From JAAFIP01 sp031428975 (GTDB taxonomy: Bacteria; Pseudomonadota; Gammaproteobacteria; Burkholderiales; Burkholderiaceae_C): a stretch of 8,126 bases of DNA. Of the stretch, positions 6,660 to 8,126 are shown in pieces. Each line of letters opens with the position of its first letter. Position 1 is the stretch's first letter. The DNA lies in contig JANOYR010000083.1 in NCBI GenBank assembly GCA_031428975.1, positions 1 to 8,126 of the forward strand. Direction: 5' to 3'. The translations under genes and the position numbers were made by a program. The notes beneath the pieces are model-generated. The model did not search any database. It was not told where the DNA came from and worked only from the letters and a program-made list of their open reading frames with translations.

Positions 6660-7211
6660 ATGCGTGTGTTTGGAGTTGCTGGGCATTCCGGTATGGGTAA
6701 GACCACTTTGCTGGAGCGCATCTTGCCAGTATTGCAGACGCGGGGGTTGGCAGTTTCGTTGATCAAGCATAGCCATAAGGACTTGGATATTGACCGCCCG
6801 GGTAAGGACTCCTACCGCCTGCGCGAAGCCGGATGTCAAGAACTCTTACTCATGGGGCGACGTCGGTGGGTTCTGATGCATGAACTTACGGAAGATGTTG
6901 AGCCACCGCTTTCACAACTATTGAGCAAGATGCAGGCCTGTGATCTGGTATTAATTGAGGGATTCAAGCAAGGGGATTTTCCAAAATTAGAGGTGTGGCG
7001 TGCCGAGATGGGCAAGCCGCCGCTTTGGCCGGAATTACCAAGAGTCTTAGCAGTTGCTACAGACTGTCCTGCGGTTATATCTGGCAAGCCAGCTCTGTCA
7101 CTATCCAATGCATCTGATATTGCCGATTTTATTTGCCAGCACGCTTGTGAGAGTTCTGATAGTCGTGATGTAGATCTTGTATATCCGCCTATAAGGCGTA
7201 CGCCAGTTTAG
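6660..7211 (+). CDS. mobB: molybdopterin-guanine dinucleotide biosynthesis adapter protein MobB
   Basis: A P-loop GTP-binding protein of 183 residues that assists MobA in converting Mo-molybdopterin to the guanine dinucleotide form used by DMSO-reductase-family enzymes. The Walker A motif is GHSGMGKTT (8-16). The family signature KHSHKDLDIDRPGKDSYR follows at 36-53, then AGC (57-59), and the Walker B-like DLVLIEGFKQ at 95-104. The length is usual for a stand-alone MobB, without fused MobA or MoeA. It starts one base after the tetR stop with no clear ribosome site of its own, so translational coupling to tetR is likely. Its presence supports the idea that the divergent molybdoenzyme uses bis-MGD. 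No mobA, moeA or other cofactor genes are in the window, so the rest of the pathway must be encoded elsewhere. Confidence 0.93.
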   Translation: MRVFGVAGHSGMGKTTLLERILPVLQTRGLAVSLIKHSHKDLDIDRPGKDSYRLREAGCQELLLMGRRRWVLMHELTEDVEPPLSQLLSKMQACDLVLIEGFKQGDFPKLEVWRAEMGKPPLWPELPRVLAVATDCPAVISGKPALSLSNASDIADFICQHACESSDSRDVDLVYPPIRRTPV

Positions 7212-7303
7212 TAGCTATGCAGTTTTAAGAAATCTACTTTGGCAAAGATCACCTTAGAGAAGTTGAGAAAGAAATTTTGCTGGTAACTCCAATCCACCAG
7301 TAA

Positions 7304-7435
7304 AACCATGGCGACCAGTTTTATTTGGCCATGTATTAGGCGCAAGAGCTTGCCACGCAAACCGAAGACGCAGCAAAAACTTCTGCTGTGATGCGCCCAA
7401 GCACCACATTCAACGAAGCACTTGCCAGCGTGTAA
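7304..7435 (+). pseudogene. icd: decayed remnant of an icd 3' end
   Basis: This 132-base stretch repeats the end of the intact icd. Bases 7304-7373 match 2194-2263 at 63 of 70 positions, and 7367-7435 align with 2383-2451. The 126 bases between (42 codons) are missing, exactly between two GACGCAG heptamers in the intact gene, so the loss kept frame. The fragment reads DQFYLAMY-stop-AQELATQTEDAAKTSAVMRPS and then TTFNEALASV-stop. The amber codon replaces the Trp codon TGG (2227-2229). After 36 identical bases the last 33 match at only 20 positions, yet still encode a plausible IDH C-terminus. It has no start and no upstream icd sequence, so it is not functional. Its terminator-proximal position suggests it may be the original chromosomal icd end. 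The 92 bases between mobB and this remnant show nothing I can identify. Confidence 0.9.
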
Positions 7436-7451
7436 GCACTGCGCCGCACAT

Positions 7452-7486
7452 AAAAAAGCCCCACTCACACGAGTGGGGCTTTTTTT
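7452..7486. terminator. strong intrinsic terminator, bidirectional
   Basis: AGCCCCACTC (7457-7466) and GAGTGGGGCT (7471-7480) form a perfect 10-bp GC-rich stem around an ACAC loop. An A-run (7452-7457) precedes it and a T-run (7480-7486) follows, so it can terminate from either side. It lies 16 bases after the icd remnant and 17 bases after the phoX-like stop on the opposite strand. It was probably the native terminator of the icd copy now broken, and would also stop tetR-mobB read-through. Confidence 0.92.
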
Positions 7487-7503
7487 ATGGGTCAGTCGCT
7501 GTT

Positions 7504-8126
7504 TTAGCTGCCGATCAAACCGCCATCGGTTTTGGTAATCACCAAGGTGGCCGAGCGTGGACGCGCCATTGCGCCGCCTGCGCCATAGCCCGCGTTACCG
7601 GGCCAATGGCTGACATATTTGCTGGGGGTGCCAATGTCAGCCTTGGCAATCGTCTCGCCGGGGTGTTGGATGTTGATGAACAAGGTTTTGCCATCGGGTG
7701 TTTCACACACGCCTGTGATCTCGCAGTCTACGGGGCCCACCAAAAAGCGTTTCAAGGTTTCGGCTGTGGGCTTAGCACCCATGCGGGTTTGCACGGCCAG
7801 GGTGCTGCCGTCTGCCTTGGTGTAATTGAGTGTGGGCGTTGTGCCATCGCCCACTTTGCCCGGCTTGCCAATTAGCATCATGCAGTTGGTGGCATCGGTG
7901 TACGCGCCATCGTCTGTTTGGATGAAGCACAAACCTGTTTTGGGACTGAACCACAGACCATCTGGGCTAGAAAAATCTTGCTCACTGGTCAAGGCCGAGA
8001 GGTTGACCTTGGCCAAGTCGGCATCGGCTTGTGCGCCAAAAAGGTACACATCCCAGGTGAATGTGGTCGCGCTGGAAGCATCGGCTGCTTCGCGCATGCG
8101 CAAAATATGGCCATTTACGTTGCCAG
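7504..8126 (-). CDS. phoX: PhoX-family phosphatase, C-terminal part (5' end outside the window)
   Basis: The minus-strand frame is open from the window edge to the TAA at 7504-7506, giving 206 residues that begin GNVNGHILRMRE. The apparent TTG start at 8103 is not real, because the frame continues upstream with family-typical sequence. Recognisable PhoX (DUF839) segments, counted from the first visible residue, are DGLWFSPKTGLCFIQTDDG in the first third, CEITGVCETPDGKTLFINIQHPGE around two thirds, and SHWPGN near the end. PhoX enzymes are Ca/Fe-dependent alkaline phosphatases, usually exported by the Tat system and induced by phosphate starvation. Signal peptide and most metal ligands would lie outside the window, so activity cannot be judged. 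The gene is convergent with the icd remnant, sharing the terminator at 7452-7486, and appears unrelated to the molybdoenzyme module. Confidence 0.88.
   Translation of the reverse strand, partial: GNVNGHILRMREAADASSATTFTWDVYLFGAQADADLAKVNLSALTSEQDFSSPDGLWFSPKTGLCFIQTDDGAYTDATNCMMLIGKPGKVGDGTTPTLNYTKADGSTLAVQTRMGAKPTAETLKRFLVGPVDCEITGVCETPDGKTLFINIQHPGETIAKADIGTPSKYVSHWPGNAGYGAGGAMARPRSATLVITKTDGGLIGS

Noticed and set aside
7280..7300. CTGGT...ACCAG inverted repeat after mobB as a terminator
   Set aside because: The stem is only 5 bp with no T-run; chance occurrence is likely.
7304..7435. The in-frame TAG in the icd remnant as a recoded (pyrrolysine-like) codon
   Set aside because: The fragment lacks a start and most of the gene, and the intact copy has Trp TGG there; a point mutation in a pseudogene is simpler.
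7208..7468. 86-codon minus-strand frame across the icd remnant
   Set aside because: It is antisense to the icd fragment and runs out of the terminator; no ribosome site or family signal.
1..8126. CRISPR arrays, tRNA or rRNA genes
   Set aside because: No regularly spaced repeats and no tRNA- or rRNA-like sequence were seen on either strand.

Overview
The window looks like a chromosomal segment of a betaproteobacterium, most likely Burkholderiales/Comamonadaceae (Rhodoferax-, Limnohabitans- or Polaromonas-like). The reasons are the monomeric NADP-isocitrate dehydrogenase, the FdxA/Fpr types, a PhoX-type phosphatase and moderate-GC codon use. The lineage is an inference from protein character, not from a search.

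Layout. Positions 1-140 hold what may be the end of an insertion sequence: a divergent start codon with a good ribosome binding site, and two copies of a GGGTGACA-type repeat. A complete icd (monomeric isocitrate dehydrogenase) follows on the + strand at 211-2451 and ends at a hairpin. Three genes on the - strand (5961 down to 2494) form a tight operon: a molybdopterin (bis-MGD type) oxidoreductase of unknown substrate, a 7Fe ferredoxin (fdxA) and a ferredoxin-NADP+ reductase (fpr). Divergent from it on the + strand are a TetR-family regulator and, one base after it, mobB (molybdopterin-guanine dinucleotide adapter GTPase). The 109-bp divergent intergenic region carries a 38-bp hyphenated palindrome overlapping a sigma70-like promoter for the molybdoenzyme operon. 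Next comes a 132-bp broken second copy of the icd 3' end (7304-7435), a strong hairpin terminator, and the 3' part of a phoX-like phosphatase gene on the - strand that runs off the window.

How the parts may work together. The five genes between the two icd 3' ends read as one module: cofactor maturation (MobB), catalytic enzyme, electron carrier, NADP(H)-linked reductase, and a ligand-responsive repressor controlling them. The simplest model is a cytoplasmic electron chain NADPH <-> Fpr <-> FdxA <-> molybdoenzyme, induced when a small molecule releases the TetR protein from the palindrome. The molybdoenzyme has the N-terminal 4Fe-4S motif of the formate dehydrogenase/nitrate reductase branch. 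At the position where I expect the Mo-ligating Cys/Sec it appears to carry Ala within an ALAQEKTGE segment, so its chemistry cannot be assigned by analogy. This module is the best candidate for an undescribed system here.

The module is bracketed by an intact icd and a decayed, partly divergent icd 3' end next to the terminator. This suggests it arrived with, or beside, an icd copy by recombination at the resident icd. This is an inference from the sequence structure.
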